64,000 nucleotides of DNA, from the NCBI RefSeq assembly GCF_020382885.2, contig NC_058511.1, positions 6,355,501 to 6,419,500 of the forward strand. Direction: 5' to 3'. This document shows positions 30,001 through 41,700 of the stretch, piece by piece; the stretch's first letter is position 1, and each line of letters opens with the position of its first letter. Source of the DNA: Scatophagus argus (Eukaryota; Chordata; Actinopteri; Scatophagidae). The position numbers were made by a program, and so were the translations under genes. Under the pieces are notes generated by a model. It did not search any database and was not told where the DNA came from. It saw nothing but the letters and a program-made list of their open reading frames with translations.

Positions 30001-32223
30001 TGGTCTTTCAGAAACATTGTATGAATTGCATATATACTATTCAACTATCAACCATTCTTGCTAAGAGCTATTATTTTATAATAATAGTTATTTTCAAACT
30101 GCTACATCTGCACTTATACCTTCATTCAAACTGCTGTTTCCAAGGTCAATAATGAACCTTCAAACTCACCATTACTCTGTTAGCTTTCAGCAGTTCCAAT
30201 GAGGTTTGGATGCTGCACCAGTGCTGCACATTAACCAGCAAGGTTAATGTGCCATATGTTTCCGTCAGGAGATGGTGGAGACCAAAAACAGAGCCAAAAG
30301 GAGAGTAACTATTGGCTATAGGTATAGGCTGACAAATTTGACATAACTTCATGAGGTAATAGTATGTCAGTGTTGAGTTTTAAATGTCCCAAAAACAAAT
30401 TAATGCAGCTTTAATATATGGTGAGAAATTATCATAGTTTAAATTGTCGTGGAGACGAATAAAAGAAACTCTCTATTGGAAAATACATTGAGAACTGAAA
30501 GCCAGCAGAACAGAAACTAACTTTTTAATTTTCAATCTTCAATCTTTCAATCTGGTTTTAAAAAAACATCTTGTGGCTGTTTGCTAATGTTAAGTCCCAG
30601 GCGCCACCTGTTGTTATGGTACCTGCTAATGTGTGTAACCTTTGTCCTCCACAGGTACATTGTTGCCACGGTTACCCTCAGAGCCTGGGATGTCCCTTCT
30701 TACTATAAAGATTGAAAAAATTGGGCTGAAGGATGCCGGGCAGTGTATTGATCCTTACATGACCATTAGTGTCAAAGGTAAAGATCGCTTTCCATTTCAC
30801 AGATTTAAAATGTGTGACATGAACAGTTTGGTGAAGACCTCCACTGACCTCCACTCAACTGACAGCCACACCCCTTTTATCTGCTGCACTTATACCTCTG
30901 CTCTCCCATTATATAAAATGCCCATTGTGCCAAATCAAGAGAGTGTTTCTCTGCCTATAGATTTGAATGGTGTTGACTTGAACCCAGTGCAGGACACACC
31001 TGTGGCAACCAGGAAGGAAGACACCTACATCCACTTCAGTGTGGATGTGGAAATCCAGAGACATGTGGAGAAATTACCTAAAGGTAATACCTGGCAATTT
31101 ATCCCAAGTGACCTGCTATAAATATAACAGCATTACCAATATTACTTTATAACTCTTAACCCACTGGAGTTGAGGGACGTGCCGGCGTGTCTTTATCACT
31201 TGACCCATTTAAGATGACGTAGCTGCAAGACGCAGCCTTGCTGAGTCTCTGTTTTAATTTGCGTCAAAAGTGGGGGCTTCAAGCTATATACAAGTTTTTC
31301 AATTTTGTAATATGTCAAGTAAAACCCGAGTTATGATAAACAATATACACAATGCTTTTTCCTGAACATTGTCATTTGCTGCGTGTTTGGTGCGAGTTTT
31401 AGAAATAATATAAATAAATAATCTAAATAAGTTTTAAGTTTTATAAATAATTTGTGGTGCATTTTATTGTGACAACTGATTGTGTTGTAAATAATTGTAA
31501 ATAGCTGTATAAAAAACGCCTGAGGCATTAACTGCGTTTTAAGGTAAATAGTTGTAAATAACTTGTTGTTTGCTAAATTTGTAAATAATTTTTTGAAATT
31601 TACAATTTGTATTTGCATTCTAAGGTATAAAATGGTTTGTTAAGTTGGTTGTGCGATAAAGAAGCGCCGGCGCGTCCCGTGACTCCAGTGGGTTAATAAC
31701 AGTTTTCTTATTGTAAACAGAGCCAATGAAAAACCTTTCAGTGTACCTTTTCATAGCAGTCTTTAACACTTTTTTTGCCTTCTGACATGGTTGGACAACA
31801 TGTTGTACAAACCAGTTGTTTTGGGGCTGAGTGCTACGGATAAGAAATCGAAAAGCATTTAGAGACAAATTTTTGGTTTTATTGTTAAACCTGTTGTACG
31901 TTCTTCCAGGAGCAGCTATCTTCTTTGAATTCAAGCACTACAAACCTAAAAAAAGGTTCACCAGCACAAAATGTTTTGCCTTCATGGAAATGGACGAGAT
32001 CAAACCCGGCCCCATCGTAATCGAACTGTGAGTCTACTGACAACGTATCTTAGTGTAAATGATATGAGGGATTTGTTGTCTTTTGAAACATGAAGTATGT
32101 ACATTTATCTTTTTGAAATCCAGGTACAAGAAGCCCACGGACTTCAAGAGGAAGAAATTGCAGCTTCTAACAAAGAAACAACTCTATCTCCATCTTCATC
32201 AGACCTTACATAAGGACAGCTAA
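27083..32223 (+). CDS. aida: Axin interactor, dorsalization-associated protein
   Basis: Ten coding exons: 27083-27189, 27941-28007, 28107-28160, 28588-28642, 28747-28810, 29450-29556, 30655-30777, 30961-31083, 31910-32027 and 32124-32223 (305 aa; human 306). The N-terminal half includes FDSWGQLVEAIDEYQ and YNKEFPFDVQPVPLR, then an acidic linker with a glutamate run (about residues 125-140). The C-terminal half, from about 155, is the AIDA-type C2 domain, with LLPRLPSEPGMSLLTIKIEK, RKEDTYIHF, FFEFKHYKPKKRFTSTKC and KKPTDFKRKKLQLL, all close to human. AIDA binds Axin, blocks Axin-driven JNK activation, and limits dorsalisation in zebrafish; an ER-associated degradation role has also been reported in mammals. 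Open frames that run past exons 6 and 7 are intron read-through. Confidence 0.97.
30170..30330 (-). repeat. Dispersed repeat, family C copy 1
   Basis: The segment includes ACAGAGCCAAAAGGAGAGTA, nearly the same as ACAGAGCTACAAGGAGAGTA at 59685. Its reverse complement (GCTCTGTTTTTGGTCTCCAC) matches 33370-33390. It lies in aida intron 6. Confidence 0.5.
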
Positions 32224-33359
32224 GTCTGAGCACAACTCGAACTTTGAACCACCTCGTTTTATCTCTTACATCTGCATCGAGCAACATGTGGTGTTCCACC
32301 TCATCACATCCAGCAATACCAAATCAAGGTTGTAGTCTTCTTTTTTTCCATAGGTATATAAAGAAATAAAGGGAACTGAGCCAAACAGTCACATCAGCTC
32401 AGGCTGCCACATTAGTTTTACATTTTTGTAGTCTTTGATTTTAACTTCTGTTTAAGGAAACCCTCCTCGCCCTTAAAATAAGTTTGATTTGCCTAGAGAC
32501 ACAGGGATTTCATTTTTCAGTACAGTTATGTTAAAACAGGTAAACCCTCTCATCTCATCAGTCTTCCTTAGCTCACTGATTTTTGGCAAACAAACACGAT
32601 GTGAGTTATTGCAGGTGCTTAATGGAGTTTGACGTGCTAGGATATGTTTCTGCTGTTGGACTTCGGACTCTCAAGTTGAATTTAGCAAAACATTAAAAGC
32701 AGCCTCAGTGGGCTTGTTGGTGAAGTCACAGTAGTGTTTGCAGTCATTCTCTGAATAAATAACATGCAAAGAGCAACGCTGTTTGCTCTATCAAGCCACC
32801 AAAAGTCCCTCAACTCCACTCTCATGGTGCAGAATGGTTTAAGGAGTTTGGAGAGTGCCATAATTAGACTTTTATAGTGTTTAATTATTATCATTGAAAT
32901 CAGTATATTTAAAAAGAGCCGTTACAAAACTGGTTAATAACATTAAAATAACAATAAATGAGATTGGATTAGATTCATTAATTAAAAATTCAATCTGCTT
33001 AAATTATTAACTGAGTTAAAAACTGATTTAGTTTTCAAAAGGCTATTAAATGAAACTTTTACTAAAAACATTTTCACTTTTGTGTCTGCCTATCATAAAC
33101 AGTACTATGCCACAGTTTGTTTTCTGCTTTAACGTTCAGTTTCCATTTTGTGTTTTCTTTAATGTTAACCTGCATGAACTGTTTTTTCCCACCACTTGGG
33201 GGCAGCAGATACAACTTGTAAGCACATCACTGACATACACAACCTTTCATTTGATAAGGTGAATTTTCTGCTTATTCAACCAGAAGATGCAAAGCAACAT
33301 TTGCAGATATTTTGAGTTGTGTTTGTGTCCACCTGATGAATGTAAGCCAAACATTTTTA

Positions 33360-33430
33360 ATTGTGTTTTAGCTCTGTTTTGGTCTCCACCAACATCTGAT
33401 GGAAGCATCTGACTCTTGAGCTGCTGAATT
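33360..33430 (+). repeat. Dispersed repeat, family C copy 2
   Basis: TTTTAGCTCTGTTTTGGTCT followed by CCACCAACATCTGATGG matches the reverse complement of the copy at 30170-30330. Confidence 0.5.
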
Positions 33431-34711
33431 CTCCATCATGCTCAGTAGCTAGCTATCAGCTAGCTGTAGGGTTGGGTTTGTCATTGCATTTTGTCATTTG
33501 ACTTTAATAATTAATATAAAAACATTGACTATTGCATCGGATTTAAAGCAGCAGACTCTCTGATTTACCAGGTTTTATGTGATGGCAGGAGTCCAGCCAA
33601 TCAGAGGCCTCTCTGCTGTTATGTTGGACATCTTCTAACTTTTAGTAGGGTTAGTGCTTACAAAACCTTAAATTCAAGAGCTGTTTTTTATATTACAGAT
33701 CTCATGAAATGGAAACTGTTAAATGTTTATAATCACATATAATTACAACTATATTAAACACGAAAAAGTCCAGTTGTCCTGGTGGCGCACTCAGACTCTG
33801 TAATGGTTTGGTGTTTCATCAAAGACAGTATTCAGTTCATTAGTGGCATTCATAATTTTAAGTGGTGCAGTTATGTTTTATTTTATATATTTTTGTTTAT
33901 TGGCAGAATTATCAGAATATTTCACAGGTTTGATTTAACAGCCAGATTATTTTAAATGTCCTCATAATTCTGACAGTCCTCATGTCAGTGTTTATGCTTC
34001 AGTATGTATTGGTTTTGGTTTGTTTAAATATGGTTTCATAGGGTTTTATCAATGCACAAACAGTAAGCTGGATGCAGCATTCTGTGGATGTGTATCCTGT
34101 ATTCAATGTGAGCATTTGGTCACAGCCCAGATGTTAAATACTGTTTTGTTTTTTTGTTTGTTTTTTTTTTAAAGCAAGCAGAAATGCAGAAGTATGGAAG
34201 TATGTCACCTACCAGGAAGTGTTTTTAATCTAGTGTTACTTTGCAGGTCAGATGTTTCATGTATACGGTTCTATTTGTCCAGTGCTTACATGTTGAGAGG
34301 ATGCATCTTTAGTGGGAGTATAAGGACAGGAACTGCGCTCCTGGACTGACTTTTTAAGAATCGCCTTTCTCTGAAAACCAATTTGCTTTCATTTTTGAAA
34401 TTTCACGTCACCCTGTTATAAAGGGCTTTTTTAAAACTGAAGTTGCATGTAACTTTATGTTTCCATCCTGATTTCGCAGGTATTCCTCTTCACTAAAACA
34501 TCTGCATTGTAATGTTTGATTTTAGATTTTATTTTTGTAATGTCACAATATCCAGGACTGTAAATTAACTGTAAGATACACTAACTGATGAATATACAGT
34601 TGCTGTGTGTATGTATGAAGCACTATGATGTGGTAGGACTGTGGAGTGTTTTAGTTTTTGAAGACAGACTGAGGGAAACTGTATCAAACATTTACAATGC
34701 TTTTAATTTCT

Positions 34712-34717
34712 AATAAA
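34712..34717 (+). terminator. Candidate polyadenylation signal of aida
   Basis: AATAAA about 2.5 kb after the stop codon. Another AATAAA lies at 35014-35019, and nearer ones follow the stop by about 150 bp; which is used cannot be told from sequence. Confidence 0.35.
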
Positions 34718-35031
34718 CTACAAATTAAGCAGTTTGGTGGGTAATTTCATCCAGCGCCTCATATAGTAAACAGACTTGTGTTATTTGCATAAATAGCATG
34801 TGATATATGCAAATAGTAAGCCCTTGAACTAATTTGTTACTAAACTGGTATATTGGTCTACTGAAGACTAGAGTATCACTCCTATAGTACATTAACTTGT
34901 AAATATGCATTCAAGGATTTAAACAAGCCTCTTCAAAAGGAGCTACGACTTGTGTTTTCCATGTGCGCACAAAGTTACCTTATTTCTCAATCTGATGTAT
35001 GCCATACCATCTAAATAAAAACATGATTCAT

Positions 35032-35060
35032 TAGCAGGCCAAGCAATTTCTGGCCTGCTA
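35032..35060. repeat. 10-bp inverted repeat near the aida 3' end
   Basis: TAGCAGGCCA and TGGCCTGCTA are perfect complements around the loop AGCAATTTC. The hairpin starts 13 bp after an AATAAA on the plus strand. Confidence 0.7.
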
Positions 35061-35271
35061 TTAAACTGACTTTTAGGGATCATGAAGAGAACTTAATGTT
35101 TCTGTCTCAGCAGCAGCACAGATGTATGCCTTATTTTATTTCAATTAATTTGTTTTTTTTTAACAAATAAAACAAAGGTTTTAAGACATAAAAAAAATTT
35201 GACTATAAAATACATCCACGGGAAGAGAACGGTACCCAGTTCATAACATAACACCAACAGCTTTTACATTC

Positions 35272-35277
35272 TTTATT
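35272..35277 (-). terminator. Candidate polyadenylation signal of mia3
   Basis: AATAAA on the minus strand about 500 bp after the mia3 stop codon. Confidence 0.45.
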
Positions 35278-35771
35278 ATTAAAAGTCCTACCAACATAGT
35301 AAAATAAGTTATACATCTGGCCATCAAATTACATTTGCTTTACAGTTCACTCTGAAGCAACAACTTTGGGAAAATTATGGTATTCCTGAAATGCTAGACA
35401 CTGAACCTCCCTCCTTTTTAAAAAATAATTTCCACAGGAAATGACAATAAAAATTTGCCCCTTAAAAATCATTGTCTTATGTGTATTTTTTAAAAGATCA
35501 ACAAAAATGAAAATCCTCTGGCTTATAATGAAATATTATTGCACAATAAGCTGTTTAGAAAAGTGGTAACTCTCTTAACTCATTTATTCAGACACATGAT
35601 TATTGATGATGCTTTAATTTAAGGACCATGTTTTTTTTAATAAACATCCTTTGTAGTTTTGAATTTATAACTGCAATATGAAAATAATCATGACCTATGG
35701 TTGGACTGGGTCTGGGTTGTTAACGTGATAGTTTGGAGTAAGTTCAAGTCCTTTGCTGGTGGCATGTTTTT

Positions 35772-38700
35772 TTAAGGCTTGACCATCGCTGGCCTCACTG
35801 AGTCCTGAGGGGCATCCTGCTTCACATGCAGGTCCTGTCCGGCGCCAGTGTGATCTCCTGCTGAGTTCTGAAGGGCATCGGGTGGAGCCTGACTGTATGC
35901 ATCACCTGGCGTGGGATGGGGAGGGACACCTGGAGGCAGGTTCATTGGTGGGCTGGTGTGGTCACGCGTTACTGGGAAGCGCATATCATGAGGGATGGGT
36001 GGACGTGGTCCCATAGGTCCACGGACACCTGAACAGAACAGTCGACAAGGGGAATATTAATGATGGCATACAGCGAAACAGGCTGTAAAACATCCAGAGT
36101 GCTCAGTGATAAAATTTACCACTAAAGACTGTAAAAAGACAAATTGGCCAACTTGTTTATCTCTGCTGTCAATTTCAGCTGTACCTGTTATGCTTAGCAA
36201 AATGCTACTGCTAGGCTAGATTTTTGGTTTTGGATAATGAAGTCTTAATTACTTCCACTCAAGACCATCCTCAGTCTGCCTTGCACCCTTGTGGCCTAAA
36301 CATGCACAACATATTACAATCATGAACTTGCAGCATAAACTTATGATGTGTTGAAAACAAAACTAAGGGCAGAACGCACCAGGTGGCAGGGGCATCGGTC
36401 CAAAGTGATGAGGTGGAGGGGGACGGATGTGTGGCGGTAGTGGACCCCCAGGGCCTAGCCTGGGGTGGAACGCATGTCCATTAGTGGGTCGAGGTCCAAA
36501 TTCTCCTCCCATCGGTCCAGGCAGAGGCATACCTGGGTGTCCATTGGCTGGAAGTGATGGCCCACGTGGAGGAGGAGGACCATGAGGACCTGGTGGGAGG
36601 TGATAGACACCGGGTGGTGGAGGTCTGTAAGGTCCAGGAGGTGGCAGACGGCCAGGAGGTGGGGGTCCAGGAGGGAGGAGCTGGTCATGGGGTCCCAGGC
36701 CAGGTGGAGGTCCTTGGACCATGGGGCCTGGTGAATCCCTGATTGGAGATGCTAGGAAGGATCCAGGGCCCTGAAACAGACAGGAAACAGTAGATGATGA
36801 GGAGTAGTCATGGGTCACCAGAACTTTAGTTGGGCCTGTAAGTGAGCATAGATGGATTAAGATTTTAGTCATGCAGTGAAGACATCCACAAACCTTAAAA
36901 TTTAGTCCCAACAAAAAGTGCTTCTTGACAGGGCACAATCACATGACCAGTAACCACACACCACGATTATTTGGTTGAAAAATGAGAACATTTCCACAAA
37001 CATGAACTCTGACACACATTTATTTACGCTGTTATGGACATTTTAGCTGAAGTTTAGACAAACTCTGCTTCATCCAACGCTGTGAAACCACACACTCAGC
37101 CCAAAAAGTGTCGTCAGCCCCAGTGAAGCAAAATGCCTTGAATCCCTTCCCAAATCCAAATCCAGCTTACAAATCCAGCTTGCATACACCTTCACACCTG
37201 GACTAGACAGCCTTTATACTCACTGGCTCTGGACTGTCTGTGGAGACCTCAGCATGTGTCTCTGCTTTTATCTGTGGATCTACTGCTTGTGTCTGTTTTA
37301 GAGCAAGGACATACACAACAGATATGTAGGTAGGAGCTCTAGGTCTTCAGATGGAAAGGGAGAGAGGGTATTGTTTAAAAAAAGACAAGTTATCTGAATA
37401 GAAAAAGACTTACAGTTCCATCCATGTTGGCAGGTGAAGAGCTACGGGGGCCCATCATGTCTGAAAGAGGAGGAACGGCACAGTGTTGGAAGAAGGTTAA
37501 AAGCAAAGGTGAACTCTGAAGAACAAAGACTGCTGAAGACATACCCATCCCAGAGATGTGTTTGTTTTCAGGGTACCGACCATGTGGGTCTGATGGAGGC
37601 CGTGGACCTGAGGGGAGATGGAAACAAAACCAGTGAAGAGCATGAAGAGTGAAATCCTTCAAGACTACAGCACTTCTCCAGGGAAGACACAATTGAAACG
37701 ACGGGGAAACTATTTTGTGGGAAAATGTTGTACATCTGTACTCCACGAGGACAATCTGAGAGGAGCAAAGCATTCTGCATGACTTTAAAGCCCCAGAAAA
37801 CTCTGTTTCAAATCGAACTGTCTTTAATTCATGACAACAGACGCAAAGATGAGCGATACAAACGTCCAAACATTTTTTATTAAGAGTTAAAACACTTAAA
37901 AGTTCTGCTAATCAGCTTCATCAGGACCCTGTTTTTTAAAGTGAGAAGTTGACTGAGGAGATGTTTTTAGGGGCTTAAAAGAACAAAAGCAAGAAGCAAA
38001 AAACGCACAAAAAAAGAAGAGATGCAGGATGTAAGACATACTAGAAGAAAGAAATTAAAGGAAGAACTCAAGAAGGTGTAAGATCTGAAAGGAACAAGGA
38101 GTCAGGTGAACAAGAAGAGAAAAACTGAGGGACACAAGGTTGAAGAAGAGGGATGTTGTCCAACTCAGGTGAAGGAATCCACTGGGACTCACCATACGGA
38201 TCAATTCTTCGCCCCACTGGGGCAGAGGGAGGGCGCCTGGGACCCTCGATCATTAGCGGAGGGGATGGTGCACCCCCACTCACAGGAGAGGGCCCGTATG
38301 AATCACCTGTTATAATCAAACCATCCATTTACTAAAGAAAAACAAATGGCTGACGAGACACTACAATCTGTCAAAGAAGACGTCCTCATGCCAGGATCTC
38401 TAATAAAGTCAAGCACTTTGGGACAACAAATGTACCAAAACAACCTCTTTATTATTTAGATGAAACAAAATTTTGCAGAGTTGCAGGATTTTGATACGAT
38501 ACAGCATCTTCTTCTTCAGCTCTGTAGGAAGAGAGCTGTCTCAATGGAAAGACAACAACAGGCGACGTATGCTTACCTTGGCGAGGGCCTGCAGGTTGTC
38601 CCGAGTTTGGTCTGAAGAGGGGAGCACGGCGCTCGTTAAGCTGGGAAGTCAGTACAGCCAATCTGTTGACAAGTGAAAGAAAACAAGTTGGATATAAAAA

Positions 38701-41700
38701 AGTGTTAGGTGTTAGTGTAAGTGTTATTTTCTTTACTTATAAATCTGCTGAAAGCCTGAAGAAACACCATCAAGTTACACAATTTAAAGTTACAATCCAA
38801 ACGATTTACAATTGTAGTTATTTTTGCTCAAATTTCTGCTCCAGCGACAGGAAACACTAACATTTTTACTAGTTCTGTCAACTCTTACTTTTCACGGAGC
38901 TTTGAACATTCGAGCTTCTCTTGATTCAGAGCTCGCTCAGCGTTGCGAGCATTTACCTGGAGACACGAGGGAGAATCAGTGTGCATGTAGAATCTTAACA
39001 CCTCGTCTTACTATTCATCTTCATACAGGCTGAAATATTCATTCACGGCATAGCAACAAATGAACACATTAATAAATGATGGCAATCTGTGCAACATACC
39101 CAGTTTGAGTGAGTTTTGTTTTCCTGTTCTTTTATCTAAAAAAAAAAAAGGAAAAAAAGAAATTTATGCTAATTTTAAAAAGATTTTTTTGCTAATCATT
39201 AAAAACAAATAAAGCTCAACAAGAGTCTACCTGCTCTTTATAGACTTCTTCAGTCTTCTTCATCTGCTCCTCCATTTCATTAATGCGTTGCCTTAAGACT
39301 TTAACCTGCTCCTCTGCCTCCAGAGCTTTTCCTCCCACCTCAGACAGCATATTCTCTTTGCTGCGTCGCTCCAACTCTTCCTTCGTTAATCTCCTGTGAA
39401 GCCACAGAAGCACCTTTCTTCAAAGTACAGTAAGGACACATCTTTTCCATTTCAAAGGCATGACGTTATTCCTGAGATGTTTGACTGGATTATGCTAAAA
39501 ACAGCATAACTTATTAACATTCATGGACAGTGAAATGATTTTCTTCAGTGTCTTGAAAAAAGAAGAACGCCAAGTAATAATGTTCGGGCTTCACTTACTG
39601 CTGCAAGGCGTTTTCCTTCTGCTGATACATTTCAACCATGATTTCATTTTTCTGCTGGAGGATCTTGAACTGGTTTTCAACATGGCCCTTCTCGCCTTTA
39701 AGGGTTGCAATTGCATGCTCCAGCTCCTGATGTTGTTCTGTTGAAAAACACAGGGGTGTGTTTTGGAGCGAGGCAGGAACAAACTCAAGTTCACAGGCTC
39801 CACGTTTATGCAGATTTGTCAAAAGACCTTTAATTTTTCATCAAAACTAACATTACCAACCAACATACCTTCTAGTGACTTTCTGGTCTTCTCTTCATTC
39901 AGCAGTTTGGTCATGAAGCGATCACGCTCTTCTTCGACAACAGCGAGAGTCGTTTGTATCTGGTTTGCAACATTTTGAACAAAAGAAACAAATTACTGTG
40001 GAAGCAGGTTAACACTGAAGCATTACTTTTCACATTTGTCTTCAAGTACACTGAGATTTCTAAGATAATTTTGGGCATTTTGCCTTTTACTTAAGGACAA
40101 GACAGCTGAAGAGAGACAAAGAGACAATGGTGCAAAGACAAATGGCCAGAAGGTTAAGAATCAAATCCAGGCTGCTGCCTCAGTACAGGTGGTGCACAAT
40201 ATCAGGTGAGCTACCAAGACACAACCACTGCAGTGACCTTTAACTGCTATCTTGACATCTTACCCGAGAGACATCCATCATCTGTTTGATCCTGTTCTTT
40301 ATGGTCGTCTTCTTGTCTGAAAAAGACACTGAAAGTCCGTTAATGACTTGGTATGAGGCTGAACGCTCTATGTGGTGGTGTTTTAAGAACTACTGAATCA
40401 ATGTGCTTGTGTAGTATTGATTTTACTAAGTTACTAACAGAGTTGAACTAACCAGGTGTGACTTCACCATTGACTAAAACTTTCGTGTCACCTTTTTGTG
40501 AATCACAAGCGTCTAGGTCTGCCAGAAGTTCAGACAGCACCTGCCAGGAGACATTTTCGTGTGGGGTAAGTTAATGGTTTGACATAGGTTGAGGACTAAT
40601 ATGTACAACTGAATCAATAGAACACATAGACAGCAGTTAAACAAAAACACAATCCTGACCTCCACATTGTGATCTTTGAGCACAACTGAGTCCTCCAGCT
40701 CTTTCTGGGACTTCTGATAGACTTTGATCTGGTCATTCAGCTCCTTGTGTTTGTCCTCCCAGCCCTTAATAGTAGCCTTAAGCTGTAAGAATAGACTAAA
40801 GTCAGGAGAGGGCCTCAGGAGTACATATCAAAAATGATTACCTGATGAAATACTGGATAATTTACAAAGTCAGATTAAAATAACCATCAATTTAGACCTC
40901 TGTTAGTAAGTCCACATATTATCTTACAGCTTTATTTTCTTCTTTTAGCGTTGCGTAATCTTTCTCAAGACATTTGTGCTGAACGTTTCGGGCGTCTTCC
41001 CGAATCTTGGCCTCGTCCAGGAGGACAGTAGTCTGTGGCAAACACATACAGTTGATCAGAAGAGTTGAAACCACAAGCTTCTAAAGAATCTTGCAGTATG
41101 CCGGAGATTGTGCAAGGACTTTTACCTTTGCGAAAGCTTCCTGAATCTTTTTTCTACTGAGCTGGAGCTTCTCGTTTGACTTCTCCAATTTCTCAATCTG
41201 TCAGAGAGACGGTTAAGAGTCATGAATCCAAGACAAGTGTTAAAGCTATAACAGGACAGAAAAAGCAGTGAAGAGTTACCCTGGTTTCATTTTGTAGAGA
41301 GACTGCCCTCTCTTCTTCGAGTAGTTTTGCATATTTGTTCTTTTCGTCTGCTATGTTATCATTCAGTGTTTGTGCCTCTAGAACCTTACTCTGCAAAAAG
41401 GTAATGAGAGAAACGTCACTGACAGTTCATTTAAAAAAAAAAAAAGAAAAAAAAGAAAGTCCTTTTGCCCAGTTGACACACAAAATGGGTACACTTTCAC
41501 ATTCTTTATCTTTTGATTATATGCATAACATGACAGTGCAATCAAATATAGAATTACAAGTATTTACCTCTAGGTCTTGTATCCGCTTCATAGTGCAACT
41601 AACTTTTTCCTTTGACTGTTTTTGATGTTCTTTCAGTTGCTCAGTCTTAAGGGAGGAGAAAAAGAGGAAAGCTCCATAAATAAAAAAAATCTATACTTCT

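Larger units (their letters stand above)
32224..35771. other. Convergent 3' region of aida and mia3
   Basis: A 3.5-kb AT-rich region between the two stop codons. Candidate aida polyadenylation signals are at 34712 and 35014, and a mia3 signal is at 35272-35277 on the minus strand, so the two transcripts may end within a few hundred bases of each other. It also contains a family C repeat near 33360-33430 and a 10-bp hairpin at 35032-35060. No coding exon was recognised. Confidence 0.65.

Noticed and set aside
40075-40260. Possible SINE or tRNA-like element in mia3 intron 16
   Set aside because: The sequence looked repeat-like but no A/B box pair or tail could be identified.
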